In this document: positions 8,888 through 17,471 of the stretch, in pieces
Numbering within the stretch: position 1 is the first letter of the stretch
Layout of the letters: every line of letters begins with the position of its first letter
Source: CAZWCX01 sp964632945
GTDB lineage: Bacteria; Planctomycetota; MHYJ01; WSZJ01; CAZWCX01
Assembly: GCA_964632945.1 (NCBI GenBank)
Contig: CAZWCX010000009.1
Span: forward strand, 1 to 64,000
Direction: 5' to 3'
Length of the DNA: 64,000 bases
Notes under the pieces: generated by a model
Database searches by the model: none
What the model saw: the letters and a program-made list of their open reading frames with translations, nothing else
Told to the model about the DNA's origin: nothing
Position numbers and translations under genes: made by a program

Positions 8888-9029
8888 TCCCCAGGACCGC
8901 CGCGCGGGACCGGCAAGGGCCCGCAGGCGCGGCCTCCGGGCCGCAAGGGGCCGCGTTCGCCGCATCGTGGCCGGCGCGTCCGGATGTCGTTCCTTCCCGG
9001 AGCAACCATCCGCCCGAGAGGCGCGCGCG

Positions 9030-10013
9030 ATGAACATGCAAACCCCGTTCACCGCCCACACCGGGGCCGAGTTTCCCATCCTCTGCGGGGCGATGTACCC
9101 TTGCTCCAATCCCGAGCTGGTGGCGGCGGTGTCGGAGGCCGGCGGGATCGGCATCGTGCAGCCGATCTCGCTCATGTACGTCTACAAACACGACCTGCGC
9201 GAAGGGCTGCGGCTGATCCGGCAGCTGACGCAGAAACCGATCGGGTTCAACGTCATCGTCGAAAAGACCGCCAAGGCCTACGAAGACCGCATGCGGAAGT
9301 GGGTGGACGTCGCCGTCGAGGAGGGGGTGAAGTTCTTCATCACGGCGCTCGGAAATCCGAAGTGGGTGCTCGATCGCGTCAAGCCCGCCGGCGGGGTCGT
9401 CTACCACGACGTGACCACGCGCGAGTGGGCGGAGAAGGCGCTGGGACACGGGGTGGACGGCCTGATCTGCGTGAACAACCGCGCCGGGGGCCACGCCGGC
9501 ACGAAGTCCCCCGAGGAGATGGTCCGCGAACTCGGGGACTTCGGCGTCCCCTTGGTGTGCGCGGGGGGCGTGGGCGATCCCGAGGCGTTCCTGGGCGCGC
9601 TCGACATGGGCTATGCCGCGGTCCAGATGGGGACGCGGTTCATCGCCTCGCAGGAGTGCCAGGTCCACCAGGACTACAAGGACGCCATCCTGCGCGCGCG
9701 GGAGGACGACATCGTCCTCAGCGAGAAGATCTCGGGAGTCCCCTGCGCCGTGATCAAGACGCCTTACATCGAGAAGGTGGGGACCAAGGCGGGTCCCATC
9801 GCCCGCTGGATGCTGCGCGGACGCCGCACCAAGCACTGGATGCGCACGATCTACGCCCTGCTCTCGTTGTGGAAACTGCGCGGGTCGGCCCTGCAGGGGC
9901 AGCGCTACCAGGACTACTTCCAGGCGGGCAAGAGCGTCGAGGGGATCGAGGCGATTGAACCGGCGGGCGACATCGTGCGCCGATTCGTCGCCGCCGCGGC
10001 AACCGCGCGATAG
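9030..10013 (+). CDS. Nitronate monooxygenase / 2-nitropropane dioxygenase-like FMN protein
   Basis: A 327-residue TIM-barrel flavoprotein. Visible family features are the N-terminal FPILCGAMYP and AVSEAGGIGIVQ, the GFNVIVEK strand, the active-site loop NNRAGGHAGTKSPEEM with its conserved His, and the phosphate-binding strands VCAGGVGDPEAF and AVQMGTRFIASQE. Such enzymes oxidise alkyl nitronates such as propionate-3-nitronate; some relatives are enoyl-ACP reductases (FabK-like). ATG at 9030 is chosen because the 21-residue upstream extension is not conserved-looking. It is convergent with the next minus-strand gene. Confidence 0.88.
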   Translation: MNMQTPFTAHTGAEFPILCGAMYPCSNPELVAAVSEAGGIGIVQPISLMYVYKHDLREGLRLIRQLTQKPIGFNVIVEKTAKAYEDRMRKWVDVAVEEGVKFFITALGNPKWVLDRVKPAGGVVYHDVTTREWAEKALGHGVDGLICVNNRAGGHAGTKSPEEMVRELGDFGVPLVCAGGVGDPEAFLGALDMGYAAVQMGTRFIASQECQVHQDYKDAILRAREDDIVLSEKISGVPCAVIKTPYIEKVGTKAGPIARWMLRGRRTKHWMRTIYALLSLWKLRGSALQGQRYQDYFQAGKSVEGIEAIEPAGDIVRRFVAAAATAR

Positions 10014-10041
10014 GCCGATCCCGTCGCCCCGACGCCATCGA

Positions 10042-11037
10042 CTACTTCTTTTCGCCGCGAATCTCGAAGGACTGGATAAACACCGCGTTCCCGCCCATCG
10101 CCCCGATCCGCAGGTTTCGCTCGGCCCACTCATCGAAGCCCGACATCTGGTCCGGGGCGAGCTCCCGGCGGATGGCGTCCTTCATCGCATCCCGCGCCGC
10201 CTCATCGGAACTCGCGCCCGGCCGGCCGTAGTGTTCCCGCAGGATCGTGGTGATCCGCTCGCGCTGCGCCGGCAAGAGCGCCACGGCCTGGTCGAGCGTC
10301 GACGCGGAGAAGTGGGCGGCCGTGCGCGCATGCTCCTGCCGCTTCCGCTCCTGGTAGGAATCGTACGCCACCTGCTGTTCCGAGGTCATCAGTCCGCGCA
10401 ACTGCTCCTGCCACTGGCGCAGGAACTCCTCGTGACCACCCACGAATCCACCGGTCGAATTCAGCGGCGGGTCGAGGTGGCGCTCGATCAGTTCGCGCAG
10501 GATCTGCCGCCCCCGATCCTTCTGCGCCTCCGTCAGGCCGACCTCGTCGGCAATCCGGTCCAGCTCCATCTCATGGATCGCCCGGGACCCCGACCCGGGC
10601 AAGCGGATCTCCACCGCCTGCGCGTGCGTGCGAATCATCGCGGCGGAGGTGGCGCCGTCCGACCCTTCGCCCGCCTCCTGCGCGGAAACGCGCGCCGCCC
10701 AATCGTCCGCCCGCTTCGCCTGCTCGTCCAGGCGCCCCTGCAAGCCGGCCACCTGCTCGTTCAATCGCATCACGTCCGCGCGCAGCGCGGCCAGATCCTC
10801 CCCGGGATCGCCCGGCGGAGACCCGTTCCCCCGCGTCGCGAACGGGCGCGTCCCGCCGGTTTCGGAACCGGGAGCGGTGCGGACCTCCCGGACGGCGCGC
10901 GCCGAGGCCAAGCCCTCCTCCACTCCCGCCATGCGGGCTCCGAGCTCACGCACTTCGACCCAGACCGCTCCCAAACCCATCGCGAGGACGATCCCCAGCA
11001 CCCCCAGGACCATCGTCGCGAGCTTCGACTTCGACAT
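10042..11037 (-). CDS. Membrane-anchored coiled-coil protein with LTxxQ-like repeats, copy 2
   Basis: A 331-residue protein. An N-terminal membrane anchor (residues 5-25, ATMVLGVLGIVLAMGLGAVW) is followed by a coiled coil to about residue 110 and a helical domain outside the membrane. The helical domain has motifs such as GLTEAQKDRGR, MTSEQQ and LAPDQMSGFDEW that resemble the LTxxQ signature of the CpxP/Spy periplasmic chaperone family; this likeness is weak and only suggestive. It is clearly related to the gene at 11069-12097, 31 bases upstream in the same direction. The start MSKSKLATM is chosen over a longer frame that overlaps that gene. Confidence 0.75.
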   Translation of the reverse strand: MSKSKLATMVLGVLGIVLAMGLGAVWVEVRELGARMAGVEEGLASARAVREVRTAPGSETGGTRPFATRGNGSPPGDPGEDLAALRADVMRLNEQVAGLQGRLDEQAKRADDWAARVSAQEAGEGSDGATSAAMIRTHAQAVEIRLPGSGSRAIHEMELDRIADEVGLTEAQKDRGRQILRELIERHLDPPLNSTGGFVGGHEEFLRQWQEQLRGLMTSEQQVAYDSYQERKRQEHARTAAHFSASTLDQAVALLPAQRERITTILREHYGRPGASSDEAARDAMKDAIRRELAPDQMSGFDEWAERNLRIGAMGGNAVFIQSFEIRGEKK

Positions 11038-11068
11038 CGCCGACCCTCCGCTGCCGTCGCGCGCCGGT

Positions 11069-12097
11069 TCACTTCCCGGAGCCATCCCCCTCCTGGCCTT
11101 CGCCTCCGGCCCAGCCCTGCAGGTACTGCTGGGCCCATTGCTCGAACTTGGGCACCTGATCGGCCGAGAGCTCCGCGCGGATCGAATCCTTGAGTGCCTT
11201 GTACGAACCGGCCGACGCCTGGGGGTCCGCCTGGCCGCCGCCATAATACTGGGCGAGCATGTCGCCGTAGTAGGACTGGACCCGCTCGCGAATCCGTTCC
11301 CGCTGCGATGAGTTCAGCCCACAGGCCTCCTCGAGCGTCCCGACCGTCCAGGCGGTCGATTGTCGGGCCTGGTCGTCGGCCTGCTTGCGCTGGTAGCGGG
11401 AATACTCGTTCTGCTGCTCCGACGTCATCATCCCCTTCATCCGGTCGGTCCACTCCTTCTGGAATTCCCCCCACTTCGACCAATTGGCCTGGGCGTCTCC
11501 GTCGCGAGGGAAGAACTGCTCCATGAGCTCCGCCACGAGCGCGCGCGCGCGCTCGCGCTGAACGTCGGTCAATCCCACGACGTCGGCCATCTTCTCGAGC
11601 TCCATCTCGAGCCACGCCTTCGTGCCGGCGTGGTTCATCGCCTCCGCCTGGGCCGCCTTCTCCGCGGCTTGCGCGGTCGTGCCCCCGGCCTCCGCCACCG
11701 CGGCGATTCCCTGCTCGATCCGCGCCTTCGCGGCCGCAACCTCGGACTCGATTCGCTCCGTGCGATCCGTCATCCCGCCCACCCGGGACTCCAGGCCCGC
11801 CACCAGATCGTTCAGGCGGCGCAGGTCGTCCTGGACCGACCCCAGCGGGGCCACCCCGTCCGCAGCCGGAGCCGTAACACCGCCGCCCCGCGACGCCCCG
11901 CCGTCGCCTCCAGGCCGGATGGACGGCCGGGACGCGGTCTCGGACCGGGAGGCCCGCGCGGCCGTCGCCGCCTCTCCCTCCAACCGCCCCACCCGGTCCT
12001 CCAGGCGGCGCAGCTCGGCCAGCAGGAAAGCCATCAGTCCGATCATGACCGTTCCGCCGAGGACCTGAACGATCGTGCCCAGTTTCCCTTTGGCCAT
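11069..12097 (-). CDS. Membrane-anchored coiled-coil protein with LTxxQ-like repeats, copy 1
   Basis: A 342-residue paralogue of the downstream gene. It has a membrane anchor near residues 8-27, a coiled coil with heptads near residues 28-45 and 85-150, and a helical C-terminal domain with GLTDVQRERARALV, MTSEQQNEYSRYQRKQ and LSADQVPKFEQW. Both copies share the order anchor, Ser/Gly-rich linker, coiled coil, LTxxQ-like motif and MTSEQQ motif. It is likely to face the periplasm. It may sense or bind unfolded proteins if the Spy likeness is real, but this is inference. A terminator-like hairpin separates it from the S41 protease gene. Confidence 0.78.
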   Translation of the reverse strand: MAKGKLGTIVQVLGGTVMIGLMAFLLAELRRLEDRVGRLEGEAATAARASRSETASRPSIRPGGDGGASRGGGVTAPAADGVAPLGSVQDDLRRLNDLVAGLESRVGGMTDRTERIESEVAAAKARIEQGIAAVAEAGGTTAQAAEKAAQAEAMNHAGTKAWLEMELEKMADVVGLTDVQRERARALVAELMEQFFPRDGDAQANWSKWGEFQKEWTDRMKGMMTSEQQNEYSRYQRKQADDQARQSTAWTVGTLEEACGLNSSQRERIRERVQSYYGDMLAQYYGGGQADPQASAGSYKALKDSIRAELSADQVPKFEQWAQQYLQGWAGGEGQEGDGSGK

Positions 12098-12115
12098 CGT
12101 GCGCCCCTCCCACGG

Positions 12116-12148
12116 AAAAATGAACGAGCCCCGGCGGGGGGCCGGGGC
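12116..12148 (-). terminator. Terminator-like hairpin after the S41 protease gene
   Basis: Minus strand: a GCCCCGG / CCGGGGC stem (12142-12148 and 12128-12134) and, seven bases later, a run of five T (12116-12120). A second GC-rich hairpin with CTCCCGG / CCGGGAG ends lies at about 12165-12213. The T run is somewhat far from the stem, so termination may be partial. Confidence 0.5.
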
Positions 12149-12223
12149 CCGTGTTGCGGAGCAACCTCCCGGTCCGGCCCTTCGGGGGGACGAGCGGACC
12201 GGCCGGGAGTCACAAGGATACGA

Positions 12224-13930
12224 TTAGTCCTGTTCCAGTCCAAGCTCCGTCGCCAGGTGAAGCACGGCGGTCTGCAACTGCTCGTCGGTCTGGAGGTCGA
12301 AGACCAGCGAGGAGTCGGTTTCCCGCTCCACGGCAATCCGCAGGGCGCGACGAATCTCCTCGCGGACCTGCTGCTCGGACAGTTTCGTGCCCAGGCTCCG
12401 GTAGAACGCCGCGAACTTCGGATAGCGCTTCGTCTCGAACCGGTCATAGGCAGCCAGTTCCGTCCGCAGCGCAGCATCCGTCAGGTTCTCGGCGATGTAA
12501 CGCTCGATCGCCCCGCTCTCCCGCAACGTCCAAAGGCGGTCGAATTCCTCTCCGCTGGGCTTCGCCGACGGCACCTTCACGTTCGGCTCCACGCCCGTGC
12601 CGTGGATCGACCGCCCGGTGGGCAGCGTGTAGCGCATGACGGTCAGATAGAGAAAGCGCTGGGGGAAGGGCATGCCGGTGCGCCAGAGCGGGATCACGGT
12701 TTGTCCGACGCCCTTTCCGTAGGTCGTTTCCCCGATCAGGACCGCGCGGTCCAGGTCCTGCAGCGCTCCCGAGAGCAGCTCCGACGCGCTCGCCGAAGCG
12801 TGGTCGATCAGGACCGCCATCGGCACCTGCTCGTACGGCGAAGCCTTTGCCGCATAGAAGGTCGCATCCATTTCCGGCACCAGCCCGGGGAGCTTGATCG
12901 GCAGCTCGACCTTGTAGTTGGACTCGGTCTTGGTGATCAGCGACTTGCCCGGGATGAACTGGTCGGCGACGGCCACCGCGGCATTCAGCGCGCCGCCCGG
13001 GTTCTGGCGCAGATCGAGGATCAACCCCTTGATCTTCTTCTGCGCCATCTTCTCCATGGCCTTCTTCACCGCGGCCTCGAGGGCGATGTCGAAGACGGTG
13101 AGGCGCAGGTACCCGATGTCCCCGGGAAGCACCCGCCAGATCACGTCCTTGGGCCGGCGGCCTTCCTGCGACAACCGGAAGGTGTACGGCTTCACCCAGC
13201 CCTCGCGCTTGAGCGTGAGCTCGATCGAGCCGCCCGGTTTGACCTTCAGGATCTCCGAGATCTGCGGCAGCGCGAGGCTGCCGATCTCGGCGCCGTTGAG
13301 CGCGAGGACTTCGTCGCCCATCTGGATCCCCGCCCAGTACGCGGGGTACCCGTACATGACGTAGCCGACCTCGAAGCGCTTTCCCTTGGGGGCGACATTG
13401 AAGCCCAGGCTGTCCTCGCGACCCTCGCCGGACAGCATCCCCATCATCTTCTGCACTTCGTCCATGGTGAAGACGTGGGAGTACGGGTCGCGGATCGATT
13501 CGACCATTCCCTTGGCGCCGGCATCGGCGAGGATTTCGAGGTTCAGACCCTCGACTTCGTTCGCGGACAGGTAGGCCTCCAGCGCGGAGATGATCGCGCT
13601 GATCTTGTCGTACTTCCGTTCGAAGATTTCGCGCAGGTCTCCGGCGACCTCGGCGTCGAGCGCCTTGTGCGCCTCGGCCTTCAACCCCTTGCGGAGGCCC
13701 GACAGGCAGGCATCGATCAGGTCCTGCTCCGCCACGCGCTCGGCTTCGACGAACGACTGGCGCAGGTGTTTCTTCACCTCGAGCAGGTAGTTCTTCGCCC
13801 AGGAGATCGACTTCCCCTTGCGCTGCTTCGATTTGGGGGCATTGAGGTCCTGCGCTTCGAGCGTCGCCGGCGCGAACGCCACGGCCAACGCCAGAAGGGC
13901 TCCGATGACCGCCCGACCCAGCTGATGCAT
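12224..13930 (-). CDS. Secreted carboxyl-terminal processing protease (S41 family) with PDZ domain
   Basis: A 568-residue serine protease of the CtpA/Prc type. A signal peptide (MHQLGRAVIGALLALAVAFAP..EAQ) sends it to the periplasm. A helical N-terminal region precedes a PDZ domain around residues 175-260 (SLGFNV..AGIQMGDEVLALNG). The peptidase core follows. The catalytic Ser is in HASASASELLSGAL near residue 380 and the catalytic Lys in YGKGVGQT about 25 residues later, with the LDLRQNPGG strand before them. A GGGAGG ribosome-binding site lies six bases before the ATG at 13930. The C-terminus has a helical extension of about 100 residues. Targets are unknown. Confidence 0.93.
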   Translation of the reverse strand: MHQLGRAVIGALLALAVAFAPATLEAQDLNAPKSKQRKGKSISWAKNYLLEVKKHLRQSFVEAERVAEQDLIDACLSGLRKGLKAEAHKALDAEVAGDLREIFERKYDKISAIISALEAYLSANEVEGLNLEILADAGAKGMVESIRDPYSHVFTMDEVQKMMGMLSGEGREDSLGFNVAPKGKRFEVGYVMYGYPAYWAGIQMGDEVLALNGAEIGSLALPQISEILKVKPGGSIELTLKREGWVKPYTFRLSQEGRRPKDVIWRVLPGDIGYLRLTVFDIALEAAVKKAMEKMAQKKIKGLILDLRQNPGGALNAAVAVADQFIPGKSLITKTESNYKVELPIKLPGLVPEMDATFYAAKASPYEQVPMAVLIDHASASASELLSGALQDLDRAVLIGETTYGKGVGQTVIPLWRTGMPFPQRFLYLTVMRYTLPTGRSIHGTGVEPNVKVPSAKPSGEEFDRLWTLRESGAIERYIAENLTDAALRTELAAYDRFETKRYPKFAAFYRSLGTKLSEQQVREEIRRALRIAVERETDSSLVFDLQTDEQLQTAVLHLATELGLEQD

Positions 13931-14140
13931 GCCATTCCTCCCAACGAACCTCCCCCGTCGCGGCGGGATCGGACCTGTGTACGAGGGGGCGTGGGGCGCT
14001 GTTTGCGAAATTTTCCGGTGCGGCGGGGAGATCCCGGGGCGCCCCCCCCGCGGCAGGCCCGGCCCGCCCCGTGCGGCGGGTCCGGTTGCGGGCGGCTTCC
14101 CGCGATCCCCGCCGCTCAAACGTCGGTCCTCGCGCGCGGG

Positions 14141-14353
14141 TCAGGCGCCGTCCTGGGCCCGCGCAATCGCCCGGGCGAGGCACTCGGGGCAGAGGCACGC
14201 GGCGTCGGCGGCCGGCACCGGCAGGACCTTCGGGAAGTCCGCACACCAGCAGCGCGGCTTCCCGGCCTCCAGGTCGCAGGTGAAGCGGCGGCCGCACGCG
14301 CACACGCGTTCGCCGCGGGTGGAGAGCGGGACATACCGGGAAGGGTCGGACAT
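14141..14353 (-). CDS. Small cysteine-rich CWC-family protein
   Basis: A 70-residue protein with eight cysteines arranged as CAC, C, CWC and CLCPEC. The order C-x-C..CDLEAGKPRCWC..CLCPECLARAI fits the cysteine-rich CWC family, small presumed metal-binding proteins of unknown function. It is the last gene of the minus-strand AAA operon, 31 bases after the preceding gene. Whether it belongs functionally to that system or only shares the transcript cannot be told. Confidence 0.75.
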   Translation of the reverse strand: MSDPSRYVPLSTRGERVCACGRRFTCDLEAGKPRCWCADFPKVLPVPAADAACLCPECLARAIARAQDGA

Positions 14354-14384
14354 CGGTCGCTCCGTATCGCCCGGGCGAAGGCGT

Positions 14385-15194
14385 CTAGCGCGCCGCGCCC
14401 CCGGGGCCGCCGGACATCCGCTCGAGCCGGTCGACCAGGCTCAGGTTGCCCGTGGCCCGGGCGTGCTCCAGATACGCCGCCAGAGCGCGGCCGTAACCCG
14501 CGTCGTCCCCCCCCTTGGAGTAGTTCCGCAGGGCCCGTTCGAAGCCCGCGTCGACCTGGTGGCTTCGCCCCGCGCGCACGCCGTACCGGCCCTGCGCCTC
14601 GTACGCGCTTCCCGCCTCCGCGGACCGGCCGGCGGCGGAGAGTGCATCGGCGACCCCCTCGCCCTGTTCCTGAAAATCCTCGCGGCCGGCCTCGTCCCCT
14701 TTCGCGTGGCGGATCCCGGCGATGCCGAAGAGCGCCTCGGCCCGTCGCGCGGAGGGTCCGGCCGGAATCGCCTCCAGGCACTTCCGGTAGCACGACTGCG
14801 CCTTGTCCGGCTGGTTCAGGGTCAGATCCAGCAACCGGGCGGCCGGGTACCAGCACGCCCCTTGAACGTAGGTCTGAACGGCGCCCTTGGGGTCCTTGAG
14901 TCGCGTCGCCTGGAGGTCGCCCGCCTTGTGGAACTCGTTCGCCAGCTTGTAACACTCGACCGCCTCGGCGAGCAGTTCGGCCCGCTCGTACAACTCGGCG
15001 GCGCGCCGATACTCCCGCCCCTGACGGAAGCAGCGCGCCGCGCGGCCGAAATCGAGCACCTCCTGTTCGTAGATGCGCGCAGCCTCGAGGTACTTCGGCC
15101 ACACCTCGTAGCATTCGGCGATCTTGGCGGGATTCCCGGCCTTGCGGAAATTCTCGATCGCCTTCTGCAGCAGCGCCTCCCGCGTCAGGGTCAT
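14385..15194 (-). CDS. TPR/helical-repeat component of the AAA operon
   Basis: A 269-residue all-helical protein with degenerate TPR-like units: KAIENFRKAGNPAKIAECYEVW, YLEAARIYEQEVLDFGRAARCF and AAELYERAELLAEAVECYKLANEF are successive pairs. It has no signal peptide, so it probably acts as a cytoplasmic adaptor. Its ATG overlaps the stop of the 89-residue gene by four bases (ATGA at 15191-15194), which suggests translational coupling and a stoichiometric partnership. It may match one of the helical X domains assigned to FtsH ternary systems, but I cannot confirm that without a profile search. Confidence 0.8.
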   Translation of the reverse strand: MTLTREALLQKAIENFRKAGNPAKIAECYEVWPKYLEAARIYEQEVLDFGRAARCFRQGREYRRAAELYERAELLAEAVECYKLANEFHKAGDLQATRLKDPKGAVQTYVQGACWYPAARLLDLTLNQPDKAQSCYRKCLEAIPAGPSARRAEALFGIAGIRHAKGDEAGREDFQEQGEGVADALSAAGRSAEAGSAYEAQGRYGVRAGRSHQVDAGFERALRNYSKGGDDAGYGRALAAYLEHARATGNLSLVDRLERMSGGPGGAAR

Positions 15195-15460
15195 GAACGG
15201 CCTCCCGCGCCCTTTTCCTGCTCGCGATCGCGCTGCTGCTCCGCTTCCGCCGCGGCGCGCCGCTCGGCCTCGTGCTGCTCGAGCGCCGTATCCAGGATGT
15301 CCGCGTTCCGTCCCAGCGCGCGCGCCACCAGCGCCGCCACCTTGTCGTGGTACTCCTCGGGCGCCAAACGCGCCTGGTCGTCCACGATCAATTCTTCGAT
15401 TTCGCCGGTCAGTTTATTGATCTTCAGCCGCACCTTGATGGGCGGACGCTTGTCGGCCAC
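15191..15460 (-). CDS. Small 89-residue component of the AAA operon
   Basis: A short protein with a beta-strand-rich start (KVRLKINKLTGEIEELIVDD) and a charged helical C-terminus rich in Glu, Arg and Gln. The strand pattern, a hairpin with a TGEIE turn, recalls DUF2997-like small proteins, though that is a loose impression. The start is GTG at 15460, with an AAGG four bases upstream; the longer frame overlaps the upstream gene. It begins 11 bases after the stop of the 249-residue gene and overlaps the next gene by ATGA. It is too small for an enzyme and may be an adaptor or substrate of the ATPases. Confidence 0.7.
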   Translation of the reverse strand: MADKRPPIKVRLKINKLTGEIEELIVDDQARLAPEEYHDKVAALVARALGRNADILDTALEQHEAERRAAAEAEQQRDREQEKGAGGRS

Positions 15461-15471
15461 GCGCCTTCCCC

Positions 15472-16221
15472 CTACAGGGTGATCTCCAGGTCGATCACGC
15501 TCCCGCTTTCCTCGTCCCGGGTCACCTTGCCCTTCTGCTGCGCGGCCAGGAGCACCAGGGCGCGCTTGTAGGACTCGGCGAGCAGCAGGTTCATTTCGCA
15601 CTCCACCTGCGGACGCGAGTCGCGCAATCGCTCGGTCACCAGACGCCCGAGTTCACGGCGCTTGTCGCCGCTGAGCGCCGTCCAGCGCCGGTCCATGTCC
15701 GCCTTGACCTCCGCCCGCAGCCGGGCGCGCGCCGCGTCGATCTTGGCGCGTTTGTCCGCCTCCAGGTCCGACTCCAGGCGCTCCTTCATCTGCCGCTCGA
15801 GCGCCTCGACCCGGTCGAGGTTTCCCCAGGTCTCGAAGCCGAGGTCCACGTCGATGCCCAGCTCGGCGCGGAAGCGATCGGACACGACCGTGCGTTTCTC
15901 CACCGCCGCCGTGATCACGTCGGCCGCCGACGCGGCCAGGGTCAGCCGGCGGGTGTTCGGGTCGAACGTCGCCGTCACGCCCTCGACCTCCTTGCGCCAG
16001 ACCCCCTCCGACGAGGTCCAGCCGCGGTAGCCTTCGGCAAGGCAGGCCTGCAGGCCTTGGTAGGCCAGGTCGCCCAACTCCTCATCGAGGGCGATTTCCG
16101 CGCTGATCGAATCCGCGACGCGGATCTCGTCGGTCATCTTCTCGAAGTGCTGGAGTTCCTTGTGCCACTTCTCGTTCAGTTTCTGCGCCACGCGCACGAT
16201 GATCCGCCGCGGCATGCACAT
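15472..16221 (-). CDS. Uncharacterised 249-residue component of the AAA operon
   Basis: A protein with a helical start (VAQKLNEKWHKELQHFEKMTDEI), a central beta-rich part (VTATFDPNTRRLTLAASAADVI) and a long charged coiled coil near residues 140-200 (ALERQMKERLESDLEADKRAKIDAARAR is its start). I see no catalytic motif and no signal peptide. The ATG at 16221 has GGAGGAGG eight bases upstream; a second in-frame ATG lies two codons later. It sits 17 bases after the RavA-like ATPase gene. The architecture suits a scaffold or substrate-recognition subunit. Confidence 0.75.
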   Translation of the reverse strand: MCMPRRIIVRVAQKLNEKWHKELQHFEKMTDEIRVADSISAEIALDEELGDLAYQGLQACLAEGYRGWTSSEGVWRKEVEGVTATFDPNTRRLTLAASAADVITAAVEKRTVVSDRFRAELGIDVDLGFETWGNLDRVEALERQMKERLESDLEADKRAKIDAARARLRAEVKADMDRRWTALSGDKRRELGRLVTERLRDSRPQVECEMNLLLAESYKRALVLLAAQQKGKVTRDEESGSVIDLEITL

Positions 16222-16238
16222 CGCCCGGGCCTCCTCCG

Positions 16239-17465
16239 CTACTCGCCGCCGCCGGTCTTCGGGCGGGCGGCCGGCGTCTCCTTCGCCCCCCAACGCTTCA
16301 TCGTCGCGCCGATCAGGGCGCGCAGCTTGCGCGCCGGATCCTCCCCGCCGTCCGGGGGCGCGGCCTCCAGGGCGTCGCGCAGCCGTTTCAGGCGGCGCAG
16401 GAGGTGGAGGTACTCGGTATCGAGCGTCCCGGGGCCGAGTCCCGCCACTTCCTTCTCCAGCACGCGCACCTCGTCACGCAGCCGCTCGGGCGGGATCCCG
16501 AGCCCGTCGGCGCGGCCGTCCAGCCGGTCCTCCGGATGCTCCGCGTACCACTCCTCCAGCACCGGCTGAACGATCTCCCGCAGGAGGTACGGTCCCTGGT
16601 CCGGAGTGTTCCAGACGTGCTTGAGCACCCAGAAGTCCGCCGGCGTCACGACCTGCCGCTTGCGCAGGAGCGCCGAGGCGGCCATCAGCTTCAGCACCTT
16701 GATCGCGCGCCGGTCGCTGAAGGCGACTCCTTCCGCGCGGATCTGGTACACCATCTTCTGGAAACGCGGCGCGATGGTCCGCACGTCCACCTCGCCCAGG
16801 GCGCGGAACAGCTCCCGCAAGTGATCGGTCGTCAGCGCCGGCGCCAGTTGCTCCTCCAACCCCTGGAAGCGCAGGGATTCCAGGTGCCATCCCTGCTCCA
16901 CGAGGTCCTGGAAGTAGATCTCGTCCACGTTGTCCGTGCGCACGCGCACCAGGAAGCGGTCGTAGAGCGCCGCCAGCGTCTCGTCGTCGGCGATCTCGTT
17001 GGTGGCGCCGAAGACGCTGATCAGCGGCAGGCGCTTCTTCTCGCGGCCGGTGAAGAACCAGCGCTCGTTCATGACCGTCAGCAGCGAGTTCAAGATCGCG
17101 CTGTTGGCCTTGAACACCTCGTCCAGAAAGGCCACGTCCGCCTCCGGCAGCATCCGCTCCGTGATGCGCTCGAAGCCGCCGTCCTCCTGGTACCGCTTGA
17201 GGTCCACCGGCCCGAAGATCTCGTTCGGCTCGGTGAAGCGGGTGAGCAGGTACTCGAAAAAGCGCCCCTGCACCAGCAGGCAGAAGCTGCGCAACACCGC
17301 CGATTTCGCCGTGCCCGGGGGCCCGACGAGAAGCAGATTCTCCTGCGCCGCGATCACGGCGGCGAGGAGGTCGAGGACCTCGTCCTTGGCCACGAACATG
17401 GCCTTGAGCGGCCGGATCACGCCGTCATTGAGGGTCTGGACGATCCGGAGAATGTCGTCGCGCAT
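16239..17465 (-). CDS. RavA/MoxR-type AAA+ ATPase of the AAA operon
   Basis: A 408-residue ATPase. Walker A is GPPGTAKS near residue 48, with Ser instead of the usual Thr. Walker B is VAFLDEVFKAN near residue 110, followed by the pre-sensor loop NSLLTVMNERWFFTGREKKRLP, sensor I FGATNEI and the arginine-rich YDRFLVRVR. This pattern matches the RavA branch of MoxR proteins (as in E. coli RavA, which works with the vWA protein ViaA). The lid and C-terminal helices end with a Lys/Pro-rich tail. It starts six bases after the FtsH-type gene. No vWA gene is recognised in the operon. Confidence 0.92.
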   Translation of the reverse strand: MRDDILRIVQTLNDGVIRPLKAMFVAKDEVLDLLAAVIAAQENLLLVGPPGTAKSAVLRSFCLLVQGRFFEYLLTRFTEPNEIFGPVDLKRYQEDGGFERITERMLPEADVAFLDEVFKANSAILNSLLTVMNERWFFTGREKKRLPLISVFGATNEIADDETLAALYDRFLVRVRTDNVDEIYFQDLVEQGWHLESLRFQGLEEQLAPALTTDHLRELFRALGEVDVRTIAPRFQKMVYQIRAEGVAFSDRRAIKVLKLMAASALLRKRQVVTPADFWVLKHVWNTPDQGPYLLREIVQPVLEEWYAEHPEDRLDGRADGLGIPPERLRDEVRVLEKEVAGLGPGTLDTEYLHLLRRLKRLRDALEAAPPDGGEDPARKLRALIGATMKRWGAKETPAARPKTGGGE

Positions 17466-17471
17466 GGCTCC

